Positions 10,971 through 19,874 are shown, counted from the first letter of the stretch. The stretch: 64,000 nucleotides of DNA from Geotalea sp. SG265 (GCF_022808985.1 NZ_JAKZFT010000008.1:102649-166648), one strand, 5' to 3'. Notes: a model not told the origin generated them from the sequence alone. Numbers and translations: made by a program.

Positions 10971-13073
10971 TTACTGCAGGCTTTGGGCCTCCACCCCTTT
11001 TACCAGTTGGGGAATATCAACAATCAGCGCAACCGCCCCATCACCGAGGATCGTCGCACCGGAGATGCCTTCCACATTTTTATAGGCCCGCCCCAGGGAT
11101 TTGATGACCGTCTGGTGCTCGCCGATGACATGGTCAACGACGACACCAACCCGCATGCCGCTGACCTGGGTAATGACGATCTGCTGGATTTCGGGGGGAT
11201 CACCGGTGATGCGGAACTTCTCCCGCAGGGGAATGTAGGGGACCAGATGCTCACGCACGTTGGCCAGGTTCCTGCCATGGGATTTTTCGATGTCGCTGTC
11301 AGTCAGCTCCACGCATTCGTCCACCAGAGAAAGGGGCAGCAGAAAGCGGTCGCCACCGATCTGTACCAGCAGGCTTTCGATAATGGCCAGGGTCAGGGGG
11401 ATCTTGACGGTGATGGTGGTTCCTTCTCCACGCTTGCTGTTCAATTCTATGGTGCCACGCAAAGCTTCGATGGCCCGTTTGACCACGTCCATGCCCACGC
11501 CGCGGCCGGAGACGCTGGAGACCTTCTTGGCAGTGGAAAAGCCCGGTTCGAATATCTGGGCAAAGATCTCCTTTTCGGACAGCTCGACACCCGGCGGAAT
11601 CAGCCCCTTCTCCATGGCCTTGGCCCGAATAGCCTCCTTGTCCAGCCCTGCGCCGTCGTCGGTGATGGTGATGAAGACGCTGTCCCCCGAGTGGACTGCA
11701 CCCAGATGTATGGTCCCCTGGGCCGGCTTGCCCGCCGCCGCCCGCTCCTCGGGCATCTCGATGCCGTGGTCGATGCTGTTGCGGATCAGGTGCACCAGCG
11801 GGTCGTTGAGCTTTTCGATAACCGTCTTGTCCAGTTCCGTCTCCGCACCTGATGTCTCCATTTCGATCTTTTTCCCCAATTCATTGGAGAGGTCGCGGAC
11901 CAGGCGCTTGAACTTGCTGAATGTGGTGCCTATGGGGAGCATGCGGATATTGAGGGCGTTATCCCTCAGTTCCGCCGTCAAGCGTTCCACCTCTTCGGCA
12001 ATGGACAAGAGCTCGGCATCCTTGCGCCCGGCGGAGGTCTGACTGAGGCGGGCCTGCACCGTGACCAGTTCTCCCACCAGGTTCACCAGCACATCCAGCT
12101 TTTCCGCCGGGACCCTAATGCTCGACGCCGATTCCTGTGATTGTCGTTCCTGGCGGACCTCCTTCACATGCTGCTGCTCCACCAGGGCTGAAACAATCTT
12201 CTCCGGTTCCACGAGCCCGTTTGCAACGGCAATTTCCCCGAACTTCTTCTGCTGGGACAGTATGCTCTTCAGCTCTTCAGGGCTCAGGTCTCCCCGCTCC
12301 ATCAGTATCTCGCCAAGCCTCTTGCTTCCCGCTTCCCCGCCAAAAGCATCGCCACTGTCGATGGCATCGATTTTCAGTTCGCAGTCGTCCTCCACAAAGA
12401 TGAATACGTCCCGAATAGCGTCGATCCCCTGTTTTGTCGTCAGGATCACATCCCAATAAACATAGCAGCTTTCAGCATCCATCTCCTCAAGCGGAAGCAG
12501 GTTCGCCAGCTGGGCAACCACCCTGCACGGGCCCAGTTCTCTGAGCTCCTTGATCAGGCTCAGTGGATTGATGCCGCGCATGAAAATCCCTCGGTCCGGC
12601 TCGAAACGGATGCGATAGGTTACTTCGAAGGATTCCTTCGGCTCTTTCGTTGCCTCTTTCGCCGGTTGCGGATCTTCCGGGCTGCTCGACTCCGCTTCGG
12701 GAAGCATCCCCTTTAACACCCCAATGATCTCCGCAGTTCGGAATTCGTCAACCATCCCCCCTTCTGCTGAAGCATCGAGCATGGCCTTTATCTGGTCCCG
12801 GGCGGCAAGGGTAATATTGACAAGGTTTTTCGTCACCGGAATCTTCCCGTTACGCACCAGATCGAAGACCGTCTCCACCTCGTGGGTGAAAGCGGCAATG
12901 TCCTCGAAACCGAACATGGCACCCGACCCTTTGATGGTGTGCATGGCCCGGAAGACCCGGCCGATTACTTCCTCATCCTCCGGCCTCTCTTCCAGTTCCA
13001 GAAGCGACGTTTCCAACTCCGCCAGAAGCTCATAGGCTTCTTCCTTGAATGCCTGTTGATGTTGGTCCATCAT
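10971..13073 (-). CDS. cheA: CheA chemotaxis histidine kinase
   Basis: Receptor-coupled kinase that phosphorylates CheY and CheB. The 700 residues contain HPt with H45 in FRAMHTIKGSG, a middle region, the dimerization domain (about 320-380), the ATPase domain (HLIRNSIDHGIEMPEERAA, DDGAGLD, GRGVGMDVVK) and a C-terminal CheW-like domain. Unusually, residues 251-301 look like a GspE/MshE N-terminal repeat pair (RLGEILMERGDLSPEEL, then KFGEIAVANGLVEPEKI). The start overlaps the cheY stop, which indicates translational coupling. It is the last gene of the MCP-like/STAS/CheY/CheA operon and is followed by a terminator. Confidence 0.94.
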   Translation of the reverse strand: MMDQHQQAFKEEAYELLAELETSLLELEERPEDEEVIGRVFRAMHTIKGSGAMFGFEDIAAFTHEVETVFDLVRNGKIPVTKNLVNITLAARDQIKAMLDASAEGGMVDEFRTAEIIGVLKGMLPEAESSSPEDPQPAKEATKEPKESFEVTYRIRFEPDRGIFMRGINPLSLIKELRELGPCRVVAQLANLLPLEEMDAESCYVYWDVILTTKQGIDAIRDVFIFVEDDCELKIDAIDSGDAFGGEAGSKRLGEILMERGDLSPEELKSILSQQKKFGEIAVANGLVEPEKIVSALVEQQHVKEVRQERQSQESASSIRVPAEKLDVLVNLVGELVTVQARLSQTSAGRKDAELLSIAEEVERLTAELRDNALNIRMLPIGTTFSKFKRLVRDLSNELGKKIEMETSGAETELDKTVIEKLNDPLVHLIRNSIDHGIEMPEERAAAGKPAQGTIHLGAVHSGDSVFITITDDGAGLDKEAIRAKAMEKGLIPPGVELSEKEIFAQIFEPGFSTAKKVSSVSGRGVGMDVVKRAIEALRGTIELNSKRGEGTTITVKIPLTLAIIESLLVQIGGDRFLLPLSLVDECVELTDSDIEKSHGRNLANVREHLVPYIPLREKFRITGDPPEIQQIVITQVSGMRVGVVVDHVIGEHQTVIKSLGRAYKNVEGISGATILGDGAVALIVDIPQLVKGVEAQSLQ

Positions 13074-13435
13074 CCGAGCACCTTCTTCACCACCGCCATC
13101 AGCTGTTCAGGCTTGAAAGGCTTGACGATCCAGCCGGTGGCTCCGGCGGCCTTTCCTTCCTGTTTCTTGCTGTCCTGGGATTCCGTGGTTAACATAACTA
13201 TAGGAATGAATTTGCATGACGGCAGGGCTCGTGCCCCCTTGATCAAGCCGATGCCGTCCAAATTGGGCATGTTAAGGTCGGTGATGAGCATGTCCACCTT
13301 CTGTCCTCCCAGTTTCTGCAGTGCATCTTTGCCGTCCACCGCCTCGACCACCTCGTACCCGTTCTGTTTCAGGGTAAAGCTGACCATCTGCCGGACACTG
13401 GCGGAATCGTCCGCCGTCATGATTATCTTTCCCAT
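13070..13435 (-). CDS. cheY: CheY-type single-domain response regulator
   Basis: Stand-alone receiver, 121 residues (MGKIIMTADDSASVRQMV). It has the acidic pair in TADDSAS, the phospho-acceptor Asp in MLITDLNMPNLDG, Thr in VMLTTES and Lys in WIVKPFKPEQL, so all the conserved receiver residues are present. The start at 13435 overlaps the STAS stop as TGATG, with a G-rich ribosome site upstream; a longer in-frame reading is unlikely. It sits directly before cheA and is the likely output regulator of this kinase. Confidence 0.93.
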   Translation of the reverse strand: MGKIIMTADDSASVRQMVSFTLKQNGYEVVEAVDGKDALQKLGGQKVDMLITDLNMPNLDGIGLIKGARALPSCKFIPIVMLTTESQDSKKQEGKAAGATGWIVKPFKPEQLMAVVKKVLG

Positions 13436-13797
13436 CAATCGTTCCCCCCCACCCAAAAGCAAGTTTTATCCCTGTCCTGGGCACACCCCACGTGGCGTTG
13501 AAAACCTGCTTCAATGCTGACCGCATGAATAAGATCGTTGTCGCCTGTGGCAATACTGAGCTGTTTGTTCAGCTGTAAGACACTGCGGTGGGTTGCGCAG
13601 AGCACTTGCAACCCTGCCAGGTCGATCTCCGTCACATCGGCCAGATTAATGAAGAGTTGCTCCGCTCCCGCCAATGCCTGCAAGAGGGCAGCCCTCAAAT
13701 CCCCCACGTTCTGGACCGATACCGGTCCGCTGACGTTTACCGTCAACGCGGCTGGGGTACCTTCCCCTTTCGCCACCGTTACCTTCAATTCATCCAT
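13435..13797 (-). CDS. STAS-domain protein of the chemotaxis operon
   Basis: Small cytoplasmic STAS domain, 120 residues, related to anti-sigma-factor antagonists. The hallmark loop reads TEIDLAGLQVL, whereas phospho-regulated antagonists usually have Asp-Ser/Thr-Ser/Ala-Gly-Leu. The Ser/Thr phosphorylation site appears to be replaced by Leu, so regulation by a SpoIIAB-like kinase is unlikely. The start at 13797 (MDELKV) has AGGGAG upstream. It overlaps cheY by one base and lies 32 bases after the MCP-like gene. STAS proteins recur in deltaproteobacterial chemotaxis operons, but their role there is not settled. Confidence 0.85.
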   Translation of the reverse strand: MDELKVTVAKGEGTPAALTVNVSGPVSVQNVGDLRAALLQALAGAEQLFINLADVTEIDLAGLQVLCATHRSVLQLNKQLSIATGDNDLIHAVSIEAGFQRHVGCAQDRDKTCFWVGGND

Positions 13798-13829
13798 GCC
13801 GATTCTCCCTGCCAAACTGGCGCTGAACG

Positions 13830-15689
13830 TCAAAAAAGCTCCACATTATCCCCTAGGTCGTCCCCCGATGGCAGCACATAAACGTCGGCAGGCGGACCGG
13901 CAGACCCAGACTTCTCCATTGCACCCTCATCTTTTTGCATAATAGAATTATGGATCTTGCGTTCGCTGTCCATGGTGTAGCGATCGGCAAGCTGCATCAG
14001 TGTGTCTTCCCCTTTGGATGCAGGAGCAATGGTCAGCGCCTCACCAATGATGGCATTCAGTTCTTCCATTACCTGGTCTATCACCGATGACACCTGGTGG
14101 TGAGCAGTTATGCCGTTGGTTGCCGTGTCAATGTCTGAACACAATATCTGCACCGCACCCCGCATGCTGGCCAGACACCCGCTCAGGGAATCATTAACCC
14201 CCTGCAGGGACTGGAGCAGCGCCGGCAGAGAGTTCACCATCTCTTCGACTTCCACGTCCAGTTCGGTGACATCGGCCCGTGCGCTGGTACAAAGCCCTTC
14301 GGTAGCATCGGTGACCTGGGTCAACATTGCGGAAACAGCAGAGGTCTGGGCAATGGCATCCACAGACAGGCGTTGAATCGCCTCGGCAAGAACCCCCAGG
14401 GCTGCACCCTCTTCACCAGTCAATGCCGCCTTCACCTGGGCGTTGAGGGCAATAAGCTCGATCTCTTCGCCGATGAATTCGATATCGTTGACAAAATTTG
14501 TGATCTCCATCACCGTTTCGGCTACGGTGCCCATGGCCTTGGTTAACGTGCGGTTCAGCTGGGAGCTCTGGTCGAGAACGGCAGCAACCATGGTAAGATC
14601 GGCCTCAAGACCGGTCAGAAACGAGCTTCCCGTCTGATCGGCGACCCCAGCCATGGCACGTGTGTCCTCGGAAAGGCGCGATTGCTTTGCTGCAATGTTG
14701 TGGAGATTATCGACGATCCGCCCGACGGCGTTATTGAGTTCGTCCCGGGCGTGGGCCAGCTGGGCAGTCTGCAACTGGCAGATACCTGCAGCCTTCCGGG
14801 CCAGGTCCTGTACATCTTCCCGGTCGTCCGTCCCGGACTCCAGGCTATTTTGCAGGTCATCAAGCGCCTCAGCCACATGCTCGATCTGCTGGCGAACGAT
14901 GTCGTGAAACTGCATGGACATGACCACTTCGCCAATATTCCGGGAAACCACTCCCGATGCTTCGGCAATGGCCGATGCCGATTTGGAGCAGCGGGAATTG
15001 ACCTGGGTCAGGGCGGCGAGGCTGGTCTGGGTACGCTCCAGGGTTCCCTGGACTTGATGCCGCTGCTCCATGCCCAGATCGAGGACCTGGTTCAAAGTCT
15101 GTCGAATGACCGTGTTCAGCTGGTCCTTCTGCTCCAGTATGGTCCCCGCCTTTTCCAGCACCTGTATGGAGAGCTGTCCCACGTCATTCGCAAGGGTATC
15201 GAATCCGGCTGCGCTTTGGCCAAGGCGGGCGCTTTCGATTTTGGTGGAAATGCCCAGCATGCGCAGCGACTTGTTGATCTTTCGAAAGCCGGAAAGGGGG
15301 GTCGCGGTTTTATCGAGAAGCTCCAGAATGGAGCGCAAGGTCTTGGAACTCTGTTCAGTCTCCTTCTCGCCATGGACCAGGTACTCTTCCATCTGCTGCA
15401 GTATCTCCTGGAGTCGCTGAATGGTGCGGGAAATCTCCTCACCTGAAACCTGGCCTGCCATCTCCGAAGATTTTTCGGAAATCTGCCCCGCCCTGCCGTA
15501 GAAATCGTGCAGATTAGCCCCGGTGGCGAGAAATTCCTCCTCGGTGGCACCTGCTATTTCCATCAATTGATTTCGCGCACAGGCCAGTCTTTCTGACCAG
15601 GAAGAAGACAGGGAATGGGCATTTGCTGCAGGAACGGAATGATCCATGAACATAGGTTTTTGACCAGCTTGCAGGAGTATAGCCGCCAA
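13830..15689 (-). CDS. Soluble MCP-like chemotaxis protein
   Basis: A 619-residue, almost fully helical protein without transmembrane segments, first gene of the cheA operon. The signalling-tip-like stretch is FIGEEIELIALNAQVKAALTGEEGAAL, a degenerate version of the MCP hairpin tip. The tail ends GDNVELF. It may be a cytoplasmic receptor or a diverged MCP-derived scaffold for the adjacent CheA. A TTG at 15689 has AGAGG upstream and is used here; ATG codons at 15653 and 15647 are alternatives without a clear ribosome site. Confidence 0.75.
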   Translation of the reverse strand: MAAILLQAGQKPMFMDHSVPAANAHSLSSSWSERLACARNQLMEIAGATEEEFLATGANLHDFYGRAGQISEKSSEMAGQVSGEEISRTIQRLQEILQQMEEYLVHGEKETEQSSKTLRSILELLDKTATPLSGFRKINKSLRMLGISTKIESARLGQSAAGFDTLANDVGQLSIQVLEKAGTILEQKDQLNTVIRQTLNQVLDLGMEQRHQVQGTLERTQTSLAALTQVNSRCSKSASAIAEASGVVSRNIGEVVMSMQFHDIVRQQIEHVAEALDDLQNSLESGTDDREDVQDLARKAAGICQLQTAQLAHARDELNNAVGRIVDNLHNIAAKQSRLSEDTRAMAGVADQTGSSFLTGLEADLTMVAAVLDQSSQLNRTLTKAMGTVAETVMEITNFVNDIEFIGEEIELIALNAQVKAALTGEEGAALGVLAEAIQRLSVDAIAQTSAVSAMLTQVTDATEGLCTSARADVTELDVEVEEMVNSLPALLQSLQGVNDSLSGCLASMRGAVQILCSDIDTATNGITAHHQVSSVIDQVMEELNAIIGEALTIAPASKGEDTLMQLADRYTMDSERKIHNSIMQKDEGAMEKSGSAGPPADVYVLPSGDDLGDNVELF

Positions 15690-15760
15690 GGCAGCCTCTT
15701 TTTGTTAACGTATCGTCATTTGAATTAATAGCTTGAGGGATAAATTGGGTTGGCAGGGAC

Positions 15761-15793
15761 AAAAAAAAGCACCACGGGAATCCGTGATGCTTT
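15761..15793 (-). terminator. Rho-independent terminator after the P460 cytochrome
   Basis: An imperfect 13-bp stem (AAGCATCACGG with CCGTGGTGCTT) followed by eight Ts on the minus strand. Confidence 0.85.
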
Positions 15794-15816
15794 CTGAGGC
15801 GCAGGAAAGGCAAGTT

Positions 15817-16290
15817 TTACTTGAAGTCTGCATACCTGGAGATCACATAATCCCGGTCCCTCGCCTCTTTCAAGTGGCATTCATAACAGTTCGTCACCGG
15901 GTCCAGTTTCGAAGGCTTACCCTCTGCGGTAAAGCCGGCGAATTGCCAGCCACCGGTCTCCTTGAATTTTTTGTCCTTTTTCATCAGGACGATCATGTTT
16001 TTCTTTCCTTTAACCGGCTTGCCGTTTTCTTCCTTCATCTTGTAATAATCCACGACGAAACGGCTCCCTTCGGGATATTTCCCTCCGGCCTTATAGGCAG
16101 GCATGGCCTTCTTGTCCACATAGATGTAATGAACGCCGTAAAAAAGGGAACTCTTGTCGGTGACGACCTTTTCCTTGCTCTTTTCCCATTTTTCGTAACC
16201 CTTCGGCAGTGCTGCATTGCCGGCGGCCCATGCCGAACCGGCGGCCAGCAGAAGGGAAACAGCCGTCAGCATGGCAGATTTTTTCTTCAT
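15817..16290 (-). CDS. Cytochrome P460 family periplasmic protein
   Basis: 157 residues with a clear signal peptide (MKKKSAM... ending GSAWA). The domain has the family pattern of a small beta-rich cytochrome P460: GYEKWEKS, HYIYVDKKA, GSRFVVDYYKMKEENGKP, and a C-terminal heme c motif CYECH. P460 proteins act on hydroxylamine or NO in nitrifiers and bind the same type of cross-linked heme; the substrate here is unknown. The start at 16290 is set by GGAGG 8 bases upstream and by the signal peptide. It is a single-gene unit with its own terminator. Confidence 0.85.
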   Translation of the reverse strand: MKKKSAMLTAVSLLLAAGSAWAAGNAALPKGYEKWEKSKEKVVTDKSSLFYGVHYIYVDKKAMPAYKAGGKYPEGSRFVVDYYKMKEENGKPVKGKKNMIVLMKKDKKFKETGGWQFAGFTAEGKPSKLDPVTNCYECHLKEARDRDYVISRYADFK

Positions 16291-16460
16291 AGATGTGTCC
16301 TCCAAAGATGATTTTTGCGCTGAGCCTTGGCGGCTCGGAGCCGGTGAAGGGTAATAAATTTGCACCCGTTATTCAAGAAAAACATCACATTGCCGGCAGG
16401 TACACATCTATAATTATACTTAGCCACGGGGAATCGGCACCCCTCAAAGGAATTGTTCGT

Positions 16461-17108
16461 CTATTTTCGGACAAATATCTCCCGTGCCATGGCCGAATCG
16501 ATGGCAAACTCGGAAAACCCGACCCGGAAAATATAGGAAGGAAAGGTCTGGGAAAGGACGATACGGTTGCCGGGCAAAACCCCCATAGCCATCAATTTCT
16601 GCATCTTTTTGCTGTCTTCGGTCTGGATGTAGGCAATTTCTCCCTCTTCTCCAGACTTCAGCTCGGTGAGGGGAACCACCCCTAAATCGCCGCTCCTTCT
16701 CGCCTCTTCGCAGCAGTCTCCTGGTGGAATATGCTTGCCGTGGGGACAGGTGGTGGGGTGGTTGAGCATGGTGCAGACCTTGGCATCGACCCCTTCGTTG
16801 AGCAGGTGCTCGAACTGGCATGCCTTGTCGTCTCCCGCTTCTCCACGGACATTCAGCACATCCATGAGCAGCCGTTCCGCCAGCCGATGACGTCGGATCG
16901 TCCGGCGGCCTTCTTCTCTCCCCTCGGGGCGGAAGTAGACTCTCCCTTCCTTCACTTCGATCAGGGTCCGGGAAGCCAGCTCCTGATAGGCAGGGTCCCC
17001 AGCCGGGATACCCAGCTGGTCAATCTCGGCAAACCCCTTTCCTTCCTCCTCGACGGCGATCCACAGCGCCTCCAGAATCTCTTCCGCTTTATCCGATAAC
17101 TTCATCAT
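16461..17108 (-). CDS. DtxR/MntR-family metalloregulator with C-terminal FeoA domain
   Basis: 215 residues. The N-terminal half (about 1-125) resembles the DtxR winged helix plus dimerization region. A Cys/His-rich segment (CQFEHLLNEG, CTMLNHPTTCPHG, GDCCEEA, about 100-135) is likely to bind metal or a cluster. The C-terminal SH3-like FeoA domain (about 140-215) has MQKLMAMGVLPGNRIVL. It lies downstream of feoB and a small zinc-ribbon gene on the same strand, so it probably serves as both regulator and FeoA-like partner of the transporter. No separate feoA is present in the window, so the fusion may replace it (inference). Confidence 0.85.
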   Translation of the reverse strand: MMKLSDKAEEILEALWIAVEEEGKGFAEIDQLGIPAGDPAYQELASRTLIEVKEGRVYFRPEGREEGRRTIRRHRLAERLLMDVLNVRGEAGDDKACQFEHLLNEGVDAKVCTMLNHPTTCPHGKHIPPGDCCEEARRSGDLGVVPLTELKSGEEGEIAYIQTEDSKKMQKLMAMGVLPGNRIVLSQTFPSYIFRVGFSEFAIDSAMAREIFVRK

Positions 17109-17134
17109 TTAACTCCTTGCCGTAATATCATCTG

Positions 17135-17317
17135 CTAGTGTTTATCGTTCTTTGTCAATATTTCCTTAATTTTCTTCACGACGGTCAGTTCGGGAGGGTT
17201 TTCATAGTAGCAACGGGGGCAGCGCACCATCCTGCATTTCATCGGTTTGCCGCATTTTCCGCAACCCGTGATGCCTTCTTCCTGGCTGAATTCGTGTCCG
17301 CAATAACCGCATTTCAT
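17135..17317 (-). CDS. Small zinc-ribbon protein of the feo locus
   Basis: 60 residues with five Cys pairs or near pairs: CGYCG, CGKCGKPMKC and CPRC. This suggests one or two zinc ribbons. It sits 12 bases after feoB and 26 bases before the DtxR-FeoA gene, so it belongs to the same transcript. Small Cys-rich proteins often accompany FeoB, but this one is not the short membrane-anchored FeoC or FeoD type. Function unknown. Confidence 0.8.
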   Translation of the reverse strand: MKCGYCGHEFSQEEGITGCGKCGKPMKCRMVRCPRCYYENPPELTVVKKIKEILTKNDKH

Positions 17318-17329
17318 GGAATACCTCTG

Positions 17330-19321
17330 TTATACCAATTTCGTAACGAGCAGGAACTGATTGAGCAGATAACCGCTGCCAAAGGCAAGGGTGCTGACGA
17401 AAACACCGATGGCCAATGCGACCTTCAATCCCCGCTCCCGCTTCATGACCAGGAATTGGGCCACGCAGGGAATGAAGAGGGTCAGGGTAACAGCCGCCAC
17501 GGTCAATTGCCGTCCATCCAGTATACCCTTGGTCTGCAGGTCGTAAAGACCCGCAGCGCCGTAATCGCGACGGAAAAATCCAAAGATGAATGCCACTGCC
17601 ACATCCTTGGGCAGCCCCATCATGCCCATCACCGGGCTCAACCATTCCACCGCCATTTCAAAGAAGTGGGTAAGCTTGCCGATCCAGAGCAGCACCGAAG
17701 CCAGGATAAAGAGTGGCAATATCTCCATGAAGTACCACTGCATCCTGGTATAAGTCTTGGTCAGGACATTGGATAACTGGGGCAACCGCATGGGGGGTAG
17801 CTCCATGTAGAACATGGGGGTCTCGCCCGGCATGAGGCGCGCGGCCAGGAAACCGATGAGGAGAAAAATGAGTATCAGACAGACCCCCCAGACCAGAAGC
17901 GCCCCGGGTGCCTTGGACAGCAGCGCCAGAATCACCCCGAGCTGGGCGGAACAGGGAATGGCCAGAGCCAGCAGCAGGGTGGCAAGGACCCGTTCCCGCA
18001 CCGTCTCCAGGGTACGGGTAACCATGGTGGCCATGGTGTCGCACCCGAAACCGAGCACGATGGGGATGACGGCTCGACCGGTAAGACCGATCTTCTTGAA
18101 GACCCGGTCCACCAGGAGCGCCAGCCGGGGAAAATAGCCGCTATCCTCAAGTATGGAAAAAAAGAGGAAAAAGGTGGCGACGATAGGAAGAATAATGCCC
18201 ACGGCATAGCGCAGTCCCAGCGTCAGGACGCCATACTCCCCCACGAACAGTTCCTGAATGGGTATCCATGGTATGATGCCCTTGACGAGCCCGGTTACCC
18301 ACGGGTTGAAATATTGCTCGAAAAGGGTCCCTTCGAGAAAATCTACCAGCGTCCCGGCACCGAAATCGCCGACAAATTTATAGAGGCCATAGTAGAGCAC
18401 CAACAGAAGCAATGGTATGCCGGTCAACGGCCGCACTGCCCAGCGGGAAAGACGTTCGCTGAAGGTGACCACCCGCTTGTCGGGCAGACTGAAGACCCCC
18501 GCCAACAATCCCTTGACGACCCCCTTCCGCTCCATGGAAAGGTCAAGATGAAAGGACTCACGGCGCTCAAAGGTCTTCTCGCGCACCTTTCCGGCGATGG
18601 CGGCAAAACCCTCCCCTTCCCGCTCTGCCACCAGGGCTGAAACTTCCTCATCCCGCTGCAGAAGCAGCAGGGCCACGGATTTCTTCGATAAGGCATAATC
18701 ACCATTGATCAGCTGGGAGACACTGTCGATATCGGCCTCAAGCCTCTTGCTGTAAGCGAAAACAGCATGCTTCCGCCGGCTGTAGACGGCAATGGCCTTC
18801 CTGATCTCGTCCAGACCACGTTTTTTTGCCGTGGCAGCGCCGATCACCGGGATGCCCAGCTTTTCCTGCAAAAGCGGCAGATCGATGGAGAGGCCCATCC
18901 GCTCCGCCTCATCCATGATGTTGACCACCAGCACCACCGGCAACTGGGCATCGATCAGCTGCAGGGTCATGACCAGCATCCGCTCCAGGTTCCGTGCATC
19001 CAGCACATGCAGAACCACGTCGGGAGATTCCTTGAGCAGGATCTCCCGGGCCACCCGTTCCTCCTCGGTTATGGGCAACAGCGAGTACATTCCCGGAGTG
19101 TCGATAATTTCACAGGTTGTACCGTTAATGGCAGCAGAACCGCGGGCAACCTCCACGGAAGTGCCGGGATAATTGGAGACCGTCACATAGGCGCCGGTCA
19201 GGGCATTGAAAAGGACGCTTTTCCCCACATTCGGATTTCCCACGAGAGCGACCTTTTTGACAGCACCGGTTACGACACCTGCATTTGAGTGACAAGAGCT
19301 CTTTTTCTTGAATAAACCCAT
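17330..19321 (-). CDS. feoB: FeoB ferrous iron transporter
   Basis: Fe(II) permease of the inner membrane with an N-terminal GTPase; 663 residues. The G1 motif is GNPNVGKSVLFNALTG (about 29-44), G3 is DTPGMYSL, and G4 is in NIMDEAERMG. A helical linker and a C-terminal membrane domain follow with the two Gate motifs; the first contains VLGFGCDTMATM, with the functional Cys. Start 19321 follows a perfect-looking Fur box. The downstream genes are the zinc ribbon and the DtxR-FeoA fusion. Expected to be induced under iron limitation. Confidence 0.95.
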   Translation of the reverse strand: MGLFKKKSSCHSNAGVVTGAVKKVALVGNPNVGKSVLFNALTGAYVTVSNYPGTSVEVARGSAAINGTTCEIIDTPGMYSLLPITEEERVAREILLKESPDVVLHVLDARNLERMLVMTLQLIDAQLPVVLVVNIMDEAERMGLSIDLPLLQEKLGIPVIGAATAKKRGLDEIRKAIAVYSRRKHAVFAYSKRLEADIDSVSQLINGDYALSKKSVALLLLQRDEEVSALVAEREGEGFAAIAGKVREKTFERRESFHLDLSMERKGVVKGLLAGVFSLPDKRVVTFSERLSRWAVRPLTGIPLLLLVLYYGLYKFVGDFGAGTLVDFLEGTLFEQYFNPWVTGLVKGIIPWIPIQELFVGEYGVLTLGLRYAVGIILPIVATFFLFFSILEDSGYFPRLALLVDRVFKKIGLTGRAVIPIVLGFGCDTMATMVTRTLETVRERVLATLLLALAIPCSAQLGVILALLSKAPGALLVWGVCLILIFLLIGFLAARLMPGETPMFYMELPPMRLPQLSNVLTKTYTRMQWYFMEILPLFILASVLLWIGKLTHFFEMAVEWLSPVMGMMGLPKDVAVAFIFGFFRRDYGAAGLYDLQTKGILDGRQLTVAAVTLTLFIPCVAQFLVMKRERGLKVALAIGVFVSTLAFGSGYLLNQFLLVTKLV

Positions 19322-19344
19322 TTCCCTAGTTCCTTTTGTTGTAA

Positions 19345-19363
19345 TTGATAATCATTTTCAAAT
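19345..19363. promoter_or_regulatory. Fur box upstream of feoB
   Basis: TTGATAATCATTTTCAAAT closely matches the classic Fur palindrome (GATAATGATAATCATTATC). It lies about 25 bases before the feoB start and just after the fur stop, so it should control feoB. Confidence 0.8.
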
Positions 19364-19385
19364 ATTTCGCAAAAAATTTTTGTGC

Positions 19386-19817
19386 CTATTTTCTGCATTT
19401 GGCACATAGGCCATACAGCTCCAACTTATGTGTTTTGATAAGAAAGCCGTAACTGTCAGCTATCTCATCCTGCAGCTTTTCGATGGTCGCGTTCTCGAAT
19501 TCGGCAATTGCGCCGCAACGGGTGCAGACCAGGTGGTCATGGTGCTCCCCTTCGGTCACATGCTCGTAGCGGGTCTGCCCATCACCGAACTGTATTTCAC
19601 GGGCAATGCCCGATTCGGCAAAAAGCTTCAGCGTCCGATAGACCGTTGCGTAGCCGATGGCTGGATGCTTGGCGCGAAGCTTGAGATATAGCTCTTCCAG
19701 GCTCATGTGTTCGGAGGTGGAAAGGAAGAAATCGAGAATAATGTCCCGCTGGCGTGTGGACTTGAGTCCCTTTTGGGCTATGAAGTCACTGAAGGTTTTT
19801 TTCTTGGCGCGCTTCAC
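19386..19817 (-). CDS. fur: Fur family ferric uptake regulator
   Basis: Iron-responsive repressor, 143 residues. The N-terminal winged helix has LKSTRQRDIILDFFL and HPAIGYATVYRTLKLF. The C-terminal dimerization domain has HHDHLVCTRCGA and ends LYGLCAKCRK, giving the two CxxC zinc pairs. The GTG start at 19817 has TTGGAG 7 bases upstream. The longer reading starting at a TTG near 19874 is rejected because that TTG is the -35 hexamer of the gene's own promoter. It lies upstream of feoB on the same strand, and a Fur box between the genes fits iron control of feoB. Confidence 0.92.
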   Translation of the reverse strand: MKRAKKKTFSDFIAQKGLKSTRQRDIILDFFLSTSEHMSLEELYLKLRAKHPAIGYATVYRTLKLFAESGIAREIQFGDGQTRYEHVTEGEHHDHLVCTRCGAIAEFENATIEKLQDEIADSYGFLIKTHKLELYGLCAKCRK

Positions 19818-19831
19818 GGGGTTCTCCAAAT

Positions 19832-19874
19832 TGAAAGTGATTTTCACTATACTGACAGGCGCGGCGGGTGTCAA
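19832..19874 (-). promoter_or_regulatory. fur promoter with autoregulatory palindrome
   Basis: A consensus -35 TTGACA (19869-19874), 17-base spacer and -10 TATAGT (19846-19851) lie upstream of the GTG start. Next to the -10 is the palindrome TGAAA-GTGAT-TTTCA (19832-19846), a plausible Fur half-match for autoregulation. Confidence 0.75.

Noticed and set aside
16291..16460. c-di-GMP/cGAMP (GEMM) riboswitch before the P460 cytochrome
   Set aside because: Such riboswitches precede cytochromes in Geobacter, but the conserved GEMM bases are not present; only a short GC hairpin is seen.
19818..19874. Longer Fur protein beginning at the TTG near 19874
   Set aside because: That TTG is the -35 hexamer of the fur promoter; the GTG at 19817 has a ribosome site.
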